From NCBI GenBank assembly GCA_022578605.1, contig MU394084.1:124001-188000 (forward strand): a stretch of DNA of 64,000 bases. The letters are read 5' to 3'. The stretch is from Camillea tinctor. Taxonomy: Eukaryota > Ascomycota > Sordariomycetes > Xylariales > Xylariaceae. Positions 14,489-27,883 of the stretch are shown piece by piece (position 1 is the first letter of the stretch; the number at the start of each line of letters is the position of its first letter). The position numbers and the translations under genes are program-made. Below the pieces are notes generated by a model. The model ran no database searches. It had not been told where the DNA came from and saw only the letters and a list, made by a program, of their open reading frames with translations.

Positions 14489-16120
14489 CGCCCCTGAACC
14501 TTGCAGGCGACCGCCGACGACAGGGAGGGAATTTATCACAGACCCATTTCCAATGCAACGGTGATATCGTTCCACTGCGTCTTTTTTTTTTGGGGACCCA
14601 GTCCCTGCTCGCGGGCGCGTCGCGGTACTCCGACGACCTTGGTCCACTACATGAGCATGTGGTGGTAGTCAAATCTGTTCGATTTGTATCTTCCGCACGT
14701 TCGACGTGAACTGCAACGTACAGAAGCGGTGGTGTATGTAGTATACATAACGCTGTTGAGCCAATGGACGTACGTACCTACATACCTAGGTAGGGTATGG
14801 ACGTATGTAGGCTTTTCTTTTTAGGGCGTTGGTAGGAGTGCCTAGGAAGGTAGCTGAGCAAGATGTTTCTTACACTACATAGTATGTAGTAGTTAGCCGA
14901 GGCCGCGGCCGTCCTTGCTTGCTTCCTTTACCCTGTGATGATATTCCTTCTGCGTTTCTCCCTTCTTCTCTGTAGGTAGATAGTTCTTCTTGTGACGTTC
15001 CATGTTTCCATCAACGTTCCATTCGATGCGCTTCCGCGATCGAATCACATTTTTCTGATACGGTACTAGTTCCTCCCACTCCCTCTATATCCGGCACGAG
15101 AGTACGTAACTTCGGGACCGGACCTTTCACCTATTCTATTATACATACGTACATATATACGAGATTGATTTTGTGTCTAGAATGGTTTAGTACTTATATG
15201 TCGAGACAACTAAACGGGACTACGGGCGATTACGAGAAGTTCCGTTTGTGTAATGCACTGTAAGGTACTTTTCGGCGTGCTAAATTATCTCAAGAAGAAT
15301 TCTCCTTACTGCGGACGAGAGAGATTTGATATTCGGAGCCGAGGATAACGCACATAGGTATACACACATTCACATAGACACACACATACACCGCACTACC
15401 TAGTGCTACGTAGCCAGATTGAGGTACGGCGCTTGTCTTTTAATCGACAATTGACAATTTATAAGCCCATCCGCGCGCTTCTGGGCTCAGTCGGACCCGG
15501 GGCGACGACGGGCACGCGCAGATATCGCGACACCACCGTCCAGGATCCTGGGGGGAACGAAGACGGGGAAGGGGGAAAGGGTGGAGGGTGGCCTGCTCGA
15601 TACCCACAATCCAAGTCCCCACGCGCGCGCGAGGGTCTTATATGCTTTAGATGTACGTACTATGCCAGAACGACAGGCATTAGAAACGTCAAAAAAGGGA
15701 ATTCGAACTGTCTGTGCTTTAGGTAGATAGACGTTGCAGTCGGGACAAGCGTTCCTGCAGACGAAGGAAAAGGATAGGCTAGGTAGGGGGGAAGGGGCCT
15801 ACATGCCACTACTACCTACATACGATGGTACATACGTATCATTGTAACATAGGGACTTATAAATAATCTACCCAGGCTATAGGCAATCCTCATAAGTGAA
15901 TCAGACCAAAAGTAGAAGAAGAAACAAAGAGAGTGTGTGGTGGTCAAACATTATAGATTATTGAAGAAGGAATCCTCCAAAATGACCTGTACTTTTTCGA
16001 TCGACCTCTGCGACTCGCCAGATTCGTAATCATAATAGTAACAGCATTAAGAATAATTACATATCACCATAGAAGGTAGAAAAGAGAGGGAGATTTACAA
16101 AGTTAGATACCGGAAGGCGC
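14489..16120. other. Gene-free stretch
   Basis: No gene can be supported. The stretch holds scattered TACGTACC and ACCTAGGTAGG intergenic motifs (for example near 14771-14793), a CACACA run near 15361-15390, and otherwise unique non-coding sequence. Confidence 0.5.
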
Positions 16121-16269
16121 GGGGGGGGAGGCGGGGGGGGGGGGGGGGGGGGCGGGGGCGGCNNNNNNNNNNAACAACACCCACATACTCATTACATCTC
16201 CCTTTTTTTAATAAATATCACCCCCCCCCCCCCCCCCCCCACCCCCCCCCCCCCCCCCCCCCCCCCCCC
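16121..16269. repeat. Poly-G tract, 10-N gap, poly-C tract
   Basis: A poly-G region (16121-16162) runs directly into ten N (16163-16172). After about 47 bases of ordinary sequence comes a poly-C region (16220-16269, broken by one A). The N run marks an assembly gap. The G and C tracts are inverted copies of each other and are the kind of sequence that breaks assemblies, so gap size and local order should not be trusted. Confidence 0.95.
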
Positions 16270-19200
16270 TGCCGAATAGAGTAACGAGCTCGGTGGGTTT
16301 CTTTTTCTTTTGATATGATATGATATGATATTTTGTGATAACCTGCGACGGGACGATTACACTACTTTCATGGTGAGGTACGCTTGTAATGTAATGTAAT
16401 GTACTGTATGTAGGTATGTATGTGTATGTACATATCTATTTCTTTTTTCCTTTTAATTCCCTTTGCGTTCTCCGCAGCCCGTTACCTGAAAACCTGTTTG
16501 CGTGTGCTCCTTTCATTTCGCAAGAATAAAAAAATGGGTAGATCGATCGCGCACTCCGCGACCAACTAGAGCCACCCTCTTTTATTTTTTGCGACTTCAC
16601 GCTATTCACAATCTCTCACACACTCACTTTAGCTCCACCTGGACTCGTATGTTGCGTGAAATGTAGTTGCTCACGGGCATGACGGGTAATGTGCGTTGCG
16701 CTGCGAGTGCGTGGTGGTGTATGTCTGTGTGTATGTGTACTATGTATGTCTGTCTGTCTGTCTGTCTGCGGGTGCGTGTTTCCACCTTTACCGCCCGCCC
16801 CCCACCAAAAGAAGGAATCAAATAAAATGCACAGAATTCTTGAAAGAGTATAGGTGTTCCATTAGTCAGTCAGTCATTTTGATGATCAATTATGCCGCCT
16901 TCTCCTCACGTGGATACCGACTTGTCTTGCCATACCGACGGAACAAACAGAGAAAAAAGCAAAGAGACAAGATATCACACCGTATCAATGTAGATGTGTA
17001 CACCACCTACCTACACTAGATAGTTGTTGTTGGGTACTACACGCGTACCCAATTGCTAGCTAGTGGCACCCTCATCATTCTCAACCCTGATACTATCTAT
17101 AATTATTATCATGTACACTAGGTACTAAAGGGTCACGTAGCATCGTAGGTATGTACTAAGGGATCTTTGTGCAAAATGCAAGGTGCAAGGGACGTCGATG
17201 TTTGTGCAACTACCATCTACACTACTTACGCTACCTACCCAGGGATATTCGAGAAATCGGGTATCCGGGGAGCTGGGGAGGTCTCGGTTTCGTTTTCTGG
17301 GAACCTATGCTCTCTCTCTCTCTCTTTCACCTTGTCAGATTTCATGGCTTGTACAGGGAGGTCAGGGGGGGTTGATAGGAAAAGGGGGGAAGGGGTGGTG
17401 AGGCACGAACATCGGGACTATTGGGGAATTTGGGGTTTTTCTGCAGGGTCAGGGGGGAGGGAGCTTTTTTTTTCAACCCTCAGGCAACGAAGGTAGAACG
17501 ATAAAGTGCGCGGCACAAGTAGCAAGGGAAAGCAGTGGACAGGCTGGCCCTGTCAGCAGCAGCAGCATCAGTCAGACAAGCATTCCCCAGTGGGAGGGTG
17601 GGGGCAACGCCAATGAAGAAAGGGCTCACGATGTTTAGTAGAAGACTTTTATGTATACTCGCCTATGTTGAAGATACAATCATATATTATTTACACCTGT
17701 AGTGGTAATGATACTTTGGCGAGTTCGGAAAAGAAAAGGAAAGGTAGTTAGTCACATATTACCACTTCTGCAGGATAAAGCAACTCTGCCTCAATGTTTA
17801 AAAACAAGCTTGTTCGCGAAAAGAAATCAGATCATGGAGAGCGTTAAAGAAGCAAGTAACGATATAGCTTAGGCTAATGTGCTATTAAAAATTATCATAC
17901 AATACGAGAATTTTCTCACTAACCAGAGCTCAATCGCGAACTGCCGACATGCCGCAGTGTAACAATCGCCGTAGTCTACCTAAGTTATATGAATCAGTTG
18001 AGTGAGATTGTGGAGGGTTAACTCTAAGCAGGCAGGTAGGTAGCTTGTTCCAACCGTCAGCATTGCTAGTCTCACAATAGGTACACTCATCACAGAGTTT
18101 CAGGTAGAATAAATATCACCCTTCTTTCTAGTCCATATTGGCATGGATGGACGCATTAGTTGAACTTGATTTGAGCGCTTCTTTTCAGCAGTTGAGGCTA
18201 CAGACTTCTAACTCACGCTTCTCTTGACTGCTTGTTGAAAGGCGCTGTATCATCTGATTGAGCGCATTCTCATACTGGGGAACATTATCTCAATGATTCG
18301 CCTTAATCATGCTTAGTGATATATGCTGTACTACGGCTACCGACGTGTCATCCGTTCACAAAAGAGGAAATAATGATATTGGTATCTGTACGATGACAAT
18401 ATCCGTTCCCGATCAAGTCCTAGATTTATTGGCTCTAATATAATATTTTGCCCCTTTTTGATAGCATATCAATTTCCTGGATATGAACAATCCCCGAAAC
18501 TAGACATATATTTAAATGCCTTAGGGAGATGTTAGCATATTTCCAAAGCTCTATCTAAACCCTCGGTCGTGTCTGTATATTAAAGACATCGACTCGTAGT
18601 TTAACTCTTATACTGTTCTGTCAGCCGTCCTATCAAGAAATCGATAAATATCGTAATGTTCTTAAATTTCTTAAACCTTACAACGATAACCGCTAGTTGT
18701 TATATTTGATTGTATATTATAAGCAACTACATTTCTAACTTTTATTTAGAAATTGAAAATTCAACTCCTGTGGCATTGGCTAAAAAGGGGTGATTTGTAT
18801 GTATTATATGAGTATTATTCATATGCACATACCTCTTTTTTATCATCAAACTTGGGTTTAGAAACGTAGTGAGTGAATCGAATTTGCTGTTTTAGTAGAC
18901 TCTATAGTTAGAAGTTTGATCACTCCCTGTGTTATTGACGTTCAAAGGTTTAGGCTGAGGCGTATAAAAAAACAAAAACAAACTCCTTCAGAGTTATTTG
19001 ACTGTAAGCCAGCCAAGAACAAATTACCTGGTATAATACTGCTATCACTTCAGTAACAATTGTCCGGATTATTATAGAAAGAGGTATATAGTTAATACTA
19101 CCTAGGTACTTATCAGTAATAACTACTATGCCCATCATTAAGTTATTAGTTTTGTAACCCCACGATGCTAACCATGATATATACCATAATATCTGACTCC

Positions 19201-19292
19201 GGATAACTAATGCTCATAATTGCTCTGCTTTTGCGATAATAATTTCACATGAAGTATTTGTACGGGGCTATGTTCCAGTGGCTCTGGATAAA
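16270..19292. other. Gene-free stretch
   Basis: No supported gene. A GTCT run near 16746-16768 and a CT run near 17311-17325 are simple repeats. From about 17.7 kb the sequence becomes more AT-rich toward the minus-strand gene at 19.3 kb. Open frames of 60-110 codons here have no recognisable domain. Confidence 0.5.
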
Positions 19293-20647
19293 CTAAACTT
19301 GTATCCTCTGCCTTCTCACCATGACCAAAACCTCCTCACCACCACCGTCGAACCACGAGGACTTGGTGAATAATATCTCGCGCTGAGTGGCGAGGTAGAG
19401 TAAAAGGTATATATGAGGTGTGATTTCGCCCCAGCAGTAGACCCGGAGCCACTGAAAGTCCGGGTCACGTAGAGAGTGTACACCCCAGCCAGCAGCGCCA
19501 ACCCCTATGTAGTTGGTGAGAAACGACCAGCACTTTAATCTAAGCTGATCACTCCAGCCTGAGCAGTCAACCCGCCAGTATCCCCGCTCGAAGGGAGTCA
19601 CGCCTCGTGTGCTTGTTTCGACCCAGAAGAGCTTAGAGATGTTGAGGCGTTCGGTAAGTCTGGCTAGTGGTGGAGTGATTAAATGTTCGGCTTTTATGGC
19701 ACCTAGTGCTTCGCGAGGTGCCGGTGCGTAGACATTGAGGCTCTCGTAGGTGAAGCCATGACTTTTATAGAAGACCACAGAACGCTGGTATCTTGCAATT
19801 GAAGATCGGTTCTCGAGTCTTAATCGCACCGATTGAGAGACAACTTGAGCAAGTTTACTTGTAGCTTCCGAATAGCTTTCTGGTAAGAGTGTCTCTTCGT
19901 CTTCTGAGGATCGTCGTGTAGTAACGGAGTCCACAACTGGCGTGCTCTTTATTACCTCATCGTCATCGCCAGGATCAACTGATCTAATGGAAGGGTAATT
20001 GAAAATGCGCCGGGACTTGTTAATCCGATTACCATGTCCAGTTCGTGAAGAAGACGTCTTCTGTAGAGGAGTATAGGGTACCAGAACCTTGGAAGGGCTT
20101 GATGTCTGGGTTGGTACGTTTCTGAGATACCTCACATGAATTGGTATGAAGCTGCGGTAGAAAGGCGGCGTAATATCTAGTTAAACGTTAGAAATTGTCG
20201 AAGGTAGAGGATATAATGGCGAGAATCGCTTAGTAAATATCATGGATGGACCATCTTACCCATGGAACTTGAGTCTGATGACTCTATACGCGAAGATACA
20301 AGCGACGAATCCATATTCCCCGTAGTAGTTTCTGCTAAAGGAGGTGACTGCGGATGGCTTATCATTCGTAGCGGCGGAGAGTCAGAATTATTTGCTACAC
20401 TCTCAAAAGATAAATCCGGTGACGGGATAGAGTCGAAATCGTTGCCGGATAGCAAGCCAAACCTTTTCCCGGGTTCTAATATTTTGTTGGAATCAGAGAC
20501 TTCTACTCTTCTATATGGCGTATTTACTGATAGAGACACAACTTGGTAGCTTTGTGGATTGAAGTTTATATAGGCTGTGGCCATCTCACGCAGTTGTTCG
20601 TCGTATAATGCTGTACCAGGTGCAGTTATATGCGAGAGGATATCCAT
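19293..20647 (-). CDS. Hypothetical protein, two exons, 423 aa
   Basis: Reading the minus strand, exon 1 is 20647-20260 and exon 2 is 20176-19293. The 83-nt intron has a GTAAGA donor, a TTCTAAC branch site and a TTTAACTAG acceptor, and joins the exons in frame (phase 1), giving 423 residues. The first ~200 residues are Ser/Pro/Thr-rich and probably disordered. The last ~130 residues are rich in Trp and aromatics (WRVDCSGWSDQ, AGWGVHSL, YCWGEI, SSWFDGGGEE) and look like a folded domain. I do not recognise the family and assign no function. There is no signal peptide. It sits about 0.8 kb from the large AT-rich block, a location typical of accessory genes. The clean intron and long open frame on a coherent domain argue that it is real. 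Confidence 0.75.
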
Positions 20648-21420
20648 GTCAAAGAGAGCAGAAGATATTTCTGCTGGTTTAGAATATGCTAGTATTTAAA
20701 TATTTTATTATGTTGAAAAGTTTTGACTCATCTGCCATTAAATGGTTTACATATACGACTGAAAACTCTGTTGTATAGCTACCTCGTGGTCTGTTCTCTG
20801 TTTGCCTGCGTATAGTGCTGTAGCAACCATAGCAACATTCACCAAAATTTGTACATTAACATTAGATAAACAGATATATATTGATTGAATGAAAAATTTT
20901 TCAATTACATAAGCTATAGTTGACGATAGAAAACGGAGCAGAAAAAAAAGAAAAAGAAAAGTTCAATCTCAAAAGCAGTGGTTCAATAGTAACCCCAGAA
21001 GTAGATTTCTACGTGGCACGGCGTCGCGTATAATGGTGATAAATTATGACTAAATATAAACATATTAGAAAGTCTTATCTAACTACTACTGGAGGTTGAA
21101 AGAATATTAGTGATAGATATTCTTCCTTTTGTTTCCCATCAACCTTTTTAGCTAGGAGGTAACCCTTGCGAGCACGATACTCGTAATCCAACACACTTGT
21201 GTATCAACCACTAGTTTGAATATAGTAGACAAAAAGCCTTGCGTCTCTGATATAAGGCGATATGAAGTATATCGTGATTTTTCTCCACCTACTCACTATC
21301 TGTCTAAGAAGGGGTAAGGGATGTTTGTTTGTTTGTTTTATTGTTTAACGTCTAGGCTAAAGTAGCGTGTGCCTTTTTCTAGCAACCTCCTTAAGGGTAT
21401 AAAACGTGGCAAGTTATAAG
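20648..21420. other. Gene-free flank before AT-rich block
   Basis: No gene seen. This is probable upstream DNA of the minus-strand gene, with a run of purines near 20939-20960 and a GTTT repeat near 21323-21340. Composition shifts to extreme AT from about 21421. Confidence 0.5.
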
Positions 21421-24400
21421 TATATCTATTTACAAGTATATTTACATTTATAAAGCCATTCCTTGCTTTAAAAGCTTATTATTTCCTAATTAATAACTAC
21501 TACAAACTAGTTTTATTAACTTGCTATTATATAATTTTATTTTATTATATTATTTTTAAAGGAAATATTAAAAAGTTTTTTTTATTTTTAAGTAATGTTT
21601 TATGCTTTAATAAGCTATTATTTAAACTATAAAGCTATTGTTTAATATATATTAAATAATAAATAATTTTAAAACTTTTTTTATAACTTTATATTTCGTA
21701 TTTTTTATTTATTTAAAATTAATTATTACAAAATAAAAGCGTTTTTTTTTTTATTATTTTATAGCTTTATAAAAGCTATTATTTTTAACTTTTTTTTATT
21801 TTTACTTTTTAATGCTACTTTTAACATTTATTATTTTTTTTATTTTGCTAATTACAGCACTATTTTTTTTAAGCTTAAAAAATATGTTGGTAGGTGTACG
21901 TACTAAAGAAATAGAAGCAATAACAAGTGTGAGAAACGGTTGTGTATTCGTGTCTAAGGAAGGAACTATCTAATTGAGGTTGCGCAGGAAAGCGCAACCT
22001 ATTTATATGCGGGGTACATTGTGACTTCTTATCTTTGTTATGCAACTATTAAAATAAATATATTTAATTAAAGTAATTTATAGTTATGTAAAATTTTTAA
22101 AATTTTAATAAGTTTTAAATTAATTATATTTAATATGTATATTTATTATTTAAGTTAATAAACTTTAATTAATATAACTTTATTAAATAGTTATATTTAT
22201 TTTATTTACTATTATTTAGCTTTATTATAAGTTTTAAAAATTTAAGCTAATTTTTTAACATTATTAAATTATTAATATAATATATTATATATTTTAAAGT
22301 TTTACGTTATGCTTTTAATAAAAAAAAAGTATAAATATAATAAATTTTTAAGTTATAATGTTAAAATTATTTATAATATTAACTATAATTTTTATAAATT
22401 AATATAGTATTAAAATATTAATTAAAATTTTTTTAAAAAATAAAAGTATTTAAAAGCACTTTTTTAAACTATAAATAATTTTTATAAATTAAAAACTATT
22501 AAAAATATTAACATTTTTTTATTAATTTTTTATTTAATTTTATATATAAAATTTAATTATAATTTTAATATTTACTATAGTTAATGCTATATTAAAATTA
22601 ATAAACTTATTAATAACGCTTAACTTTATAAAAAAGTTTACTTTTTTATTGCTTTTTATTTTATAATAATTAAAACTTTATTTAAAAGTTATATTATAAG
22701 TTTTAATAAGCTTATAAATAGCTATAAATACTTTTTAAAAAGTAATTAAAGCGTTTTTTTAAGCGCTTTATATAGCAGCTATATTATTTATATATAAAGT
22801 AATTTAATTTATAAAAAAACATTTAATTATTTTTTATAAGCTTTTAAAAACTTTTAAAGCTTTAATATTAAATATTACTTTATAAATATTTATATTTTTA
22901 TTAACTGCTATAATTTTTTTTTTAGTTTTAATATATTATATATTTATAACTTAAACTTTTTTTATTTTTAAACTTATTTAAAAATATTATAATTTTTTAA
23001 AAAGCTTTTATTATAAACTATTATATAAAAAATTTAATTGCTTTTTTTTTATTAATTTTTTTAATAAAGTTTATTTTAAAGCTTTTATTAAAGCGTAAAA
23101 AATATAAAACATTACGTTTTATTAATAAAAAAAGCTAATTAGTTAATTATAAACTTATTAAAGCTTTTTGCAGTTTTTTTACTTTTTTACTTTTAATTAT
23201 TTTTTTTAAAGTAGTTTTAAAAGTTAATAAATAATTTTTATATATTATTTACAATTTATATACATATTTATATTTAATTTAATTAAATACTATTTTAATT
23301 ATAAATATACTTATTATTACAAATAAAGCATTTTTAAAAAATGTTTTTTATATTAAAAAATTTTTTTTAATTACTTTAATTAAAGCTTTTTATATTAATA
23401 TTATATGCTTTTTTAAATAAATATTAATAAACTTTTAATAAATATTAGTTATTTTTTTAATAAAAACTTTTTAACTTTTATACTATATTTTGCTATTATA
23501 TAACAATATTAATAACAAAATAATTTTTATTACTTCATAAAAGCTTACAGCAAAAAAACCTTTAATTATAGTAAATAAAGTTTTAATATAATTAAAAATT
23601 TTTATAGCTTTAATTGCTTTTATTTTTATATGCTTTTTATACTTTAATTTTTTATTTAAATGCATTTTTAACTATTTTAAAATAATAAAAGCTTTTAAAA
23701 TATTAAAGTTTTATATAAAAATAAGCTTAATTTTAATACTATTTATAAAGTTAATAATTAAATTAAATCGTTTTTTTTTAATAAAGTAAATAGCTTTTAT
23801 TTTTTTTAAATTAAAAGCTATTTTATTAAGTTTATCATATTTAAAAATTTTATTTTTTTTAAGCAGTTTTAGTGCTATTTATTAATGTTTTTTTATAAGT
23901 AAAAATTGCTATATTATTAATATATTTTTATTTAAAAAAGTTTTTTTTTATTAACTTATAAAAATATAGCATATATAACATAAAAAATTAAAAAAAGCTT
24001 TAAAAAGTTTTATATATAACTTTTTTAAAAAATATAATAAAAGCTTTTAAGTAAATAAAAACTTAACAATTTAATAAAAAGCTTTTAATTAGCTTAATAG
24101 CAATATTTAATTAACTTTATTTTATTATTTTATTTAATAGTTTATTTTTTAATAAAGCATTAAAAGCTTTTTAAATATTTAAAATTATTAATATAGCTTT
24201 TTAACCGTTTATTAATACTAATTTTATATTATAAATAAAGCTAACTATTAAATTAATAGCTAATTTTTTAAATATTACTTTTATATATTAAAAGTTAATA
24301 AGTTTTATTTATAATATTATTTATATTATTTTTTTAGCTATTATTTTTTTTAAACTTTTTTTTAAGCAAAATAACAATGCTATAAGTTTTTAAGCTTTAT

Positions 24401-27400
24401 AAGTAAAAAAGTTGATTTTTTTAACTTTAAACATTATTATTATTTTTTTATTTTTTATATAATAAAATAATAATTAAATATAAAGTAGTTTTTTTAATAA
24501 CTATTTATAATATTTTTTTATAACAAGTTAAACTATTTTAAAGTACTTAATAATAATAGCGTTAATTTTTAAAGTTATTAATAATACTTTAATAATATAC
24601 TTTTTTACTTTTTTTATTATTATATTAATGTTTTAAAGTAACTATATTATAAGTTATTTATTTTATTTTACCTTTAAAAAGTTGTTTTTTAAATTGTAAT
24701 AAAATAAAATAGCTTTTATAAAGTATTTAACTTTTTATAAAAAATTTATTATAATTTATAACTTTATTATTAAGAAAAAAGCATAAATTTTTTATTTTTT
24801 TTTATATTAATTAACTATTTAAATTAGTTATTTATTAATTATTACGTTATTAATTTAACTTTACTAATAATTTTTTTTAATTTTTTTAATAACTATAAAA
24901 AACTTTTTGCAAAAAAAGCAATTAAAAGTTTTTTTATTAATTTTTTACCACTTTTTTTATGCAGTTTAGCATTTTTTTATTTACTATAAAGCAAATTTTT
25001 TTATTATATAATATGCTTTATTTATTGCTTTAATGCTATTTAATAATAAGCTTAAAAAAGCTTTTATTACTTTATTTATTTTTATTTAAAAAAAAGTAAT
25101 AAAAAAAAAGTTATAAGTTTTAAAATATATTAAGTTGTGTAATTTTTTTAGTTTTTTTTTTTTTAATTTTTTATAATTTAATTTTTTTAAAAAGTAGTTT
25201 TATTTTTTTTTTAAATTGTAACTTTTAATAGTAAGTAGTTTAATTTAATAATAAACTTCTTTATTATAAATATTTTTATAAATAATATGTTAAAAAATAA
25301 AAAGTTTAATACGTATTTATTTTTATATATTAATTTTTTTAGTTATTTTATATAATATATGTTTATTTAAATAAATTAGTTTATTATATATTAACTTTTA
25401 TGTAATATATAAGTATTTAGTTTTTAATTTAAGTATTAAATATTAATATTTTTTGCTATTAAATAGTTTTTTAAAAGTTTAAAAGCTTTAAAATATTTTA
25501 TAATAATTTAAAAAAACGTATTTATTAACGTTTAGTTATATTAAGTTTTTATAGTAAATTAATTATTTCTTTTTTGCTAATAAGTGTAATGTTTTTTTAA
25601 TATATATTATTATTTTAAAACAATTTTTTTTATAAGTGTTTTAAGTATTTATAAGTTTATAAGTGTAATATTTTATATAAATTTAAGTATAGTTATTATT
25701 TTATTTAAATATTTATAGTTTAGTTATTATAATAATATTTATACTTTTTATTTAATAGCGCTATAAAAAAGCAATATATATTACTTATAACTTATTAATA
25801 TTGTATATTGCTATATTAATAAATTTAAAAGTTGCAAGTTTATAGTAAGTTTTTTTTTTAAGCATTAAATTTTATAAAAGTATTTTTTAAATTTCGTTGC
25901 AATTAAATTTTATTAATAGCTTATTTAGTTATTATTTTAATATTAAATTTTTTATTTATTTTTTTAAGCTTTTTTATAAATATTAATATTAGTATTATTA
26001 GCTTAAATATTTTTAAAAAAAGCATATAAATAATTATAATGCTATTTATTGCTATTATTTTATTTTTTAAGTCTGTTTTAAGCGTTAAAAAAATATTATT
26101 AAATAATAATAAAAGTTTTAAAAATGTTAAAAAAGCTATTTTTTTATTGCTTTTATTTTATTGTTTTTATTTAAATAAAAGGTTTTTATTTAATAATAAT
26201 ATAAATGCTATTGCTTTTATAAAGGTATTTTTTATAATATATTATTAATTACTAACTTTTTTAATAGTTTTAATTTTAACTTGTTTTAAAAGGATTATTA
26301 TGCTATTTACTTAATAAAATTTATAAAAGTAATTATTATAATTTATTAAAAAAAAGCTAAAATAGTTAATGCACTTTAAAAGCTATTAATATTAATTTTA
26401 AAGCATTAATTTATAATATTTAAGTTTTTTTTTATAGTTATAGTATAAAAATTTTTTATTATAATATTTAATAAAGTAATACTTTTAACATTTAAAGTTA
26501 TAATAAGTAATATAAACTAACTTTTTTATTTTTTAAGCTATATTGCTTATTAAAAATAAGCAAAACTTTTTAATTAATTTTTTAAAAGCTATTATTTAAA
26601 TAATAATAATAATAATTAAGTTTATTTTATTTTTTAATATATATATATTTATTAACGTTTATTTAGCTTAAAATTTAACTTTTTTAATTATTATTTTAAA
26701 AAATATAGTTAAAAAGCCTTTAATAAAAAAATTTATCGTAATAGTTAGCATTTTAAGCATTACATAAATAATTTATTTTTTTAAAATGTTTATTAAAGTA
26801 GCTTTAAAAATATTTTATATAACTGCTTTTTTTTTATTTTTTAGTAATTAATTTTTTATATTTAAGTTTATTATTTTAATTACTTAGTTTATTTTTATAA
26901 ATTAAACGTTTTTAATAGCGTTTAAAAAAAGCTTTAATTAGCTTAATAACATAATTTAAACCGTATATAATAAAAGTTAATTAATTAGTTTAATTTAAAA
27001 TAGTTAAATTAAAACGTAAATATTAATTTTAAATATTAAAAATTTAATAAAAAATGCTTTATTTTAAATAATTAATATTTATGTATTAAAAGTATATTTT
27101 TTAAAAAGTTTAAAAGTTTATTTTAATTAATTTAGCTTAATTTTTTATTTTATTATATTAACGTATAAAATAATTAATATGCTTTAAAACTTTAAACTAA
27201 TAGTTTTAATTTTAACTTATATATTAATAAAACAAAGTAGCGCTATAAATTAGCTATTAAATTATATATATATAAAAGCGTTAAAGTGTTAGTTTAAAGT
27301 TTTAACATATTTTTAACGACTTTTTAATAATTAATTTAACTATTTTTTTTTAAAAAAATAAATAAAATTATTTAAAATTGCTATTAACTTAATAATAATT

Positions 27401-27740
27401 TTTTTTTATATTTTAAACTTTTATTTAAGCTTAATATATTACTTATTAATTATATTTTACAGTAAAAACTTTATATTAATAGCGTTTTTAATGTTTTTTT
27501 TAATTATATTTAGCTTTAAAAATAACTTAATGCTTTATAACTTAACTTTTTTACACTTTTAAAAGTTAACTATTATTAATATTTTTAACAATATTTTTAC
27601 TATATATAAGTATTAAAATATTATAGTTAAATATAACAATATTATAAATAATATTTAAATAAAAAGTAATAATTTTTACTTAAACTGCTTTTTTAATATT
27701 TTAGCGTTATTGTTAAAATTATTAGCATTATTAGTGTTTT
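21421..27740. repeat. 6.3-kb AT-rich block, RIP-degraded repeat DNA
   Basis: Apart from one island, this stretch is nearly all A and T. The few remaining G and C bases sit mostly in GCT, AGC and similar contexts, and every frame is full of stops (longest about 60-70 codons, no domain). Such blocks arise in Pezizomycotina when repeat-induced point mutation turns C:G into T:A in duplicated transposons. I infer one or more dead transposable elements, but the original sequence is too eroded to name. The short frames at 23483-23665 and 26039-26248 are chance frames. Confidence 0.85.
21885..22045. repeat. GC-normal island inside AT block, possible LTR remnant
   Basis: About 160 bases of ordinary composition interrupt the AT-rich block. 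The island contains a perfect 9-bp inverted repeat (AGGTTGCGC at 21977-21985, GCGCAACCT at 21992-22000, 6-nt loop) directly followed by a TATA-like CTATTTATATGCGGGG. A hairpin next to a TATA box resembles the promoter region of a fungal LTR, but I found no second copy in the window to prove it. Confidence 0.45.
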
Positions 27741-27852
27741 TAATGTATTTCTTACGCTGCTACTAATAGTAGCAAGCGCACGGATGATAAATAGAAGGAA
27801 AGGTGAAGGGGTAGGGGAGAGAGGTGGAATAAACTACTTCCATCACTAGCCA

Positions 27853-27860
27853 GATATAAG
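27853..27860 (+). promoter_or_regulatory. TATA box of the 5S rRNA gene
   Basis: GATATAAG lies about 24-31 bases upstream of the 5S start. Fungal 5S genes of the Neurospora type need a TATA element near -29 in addition to the internal control region. Confidence 0.6.
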
Positions 27861-27883
27861 GCGCAAAAGAGTAGAAAATTGCC

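Noticed and set aside
21421..27740. CRISPR-like or structured array in the AT-rich block
   Set aside because: Apparent repeats are low-complexity A/T runs with no regular spacing, and this is a eukaryotic sequence.
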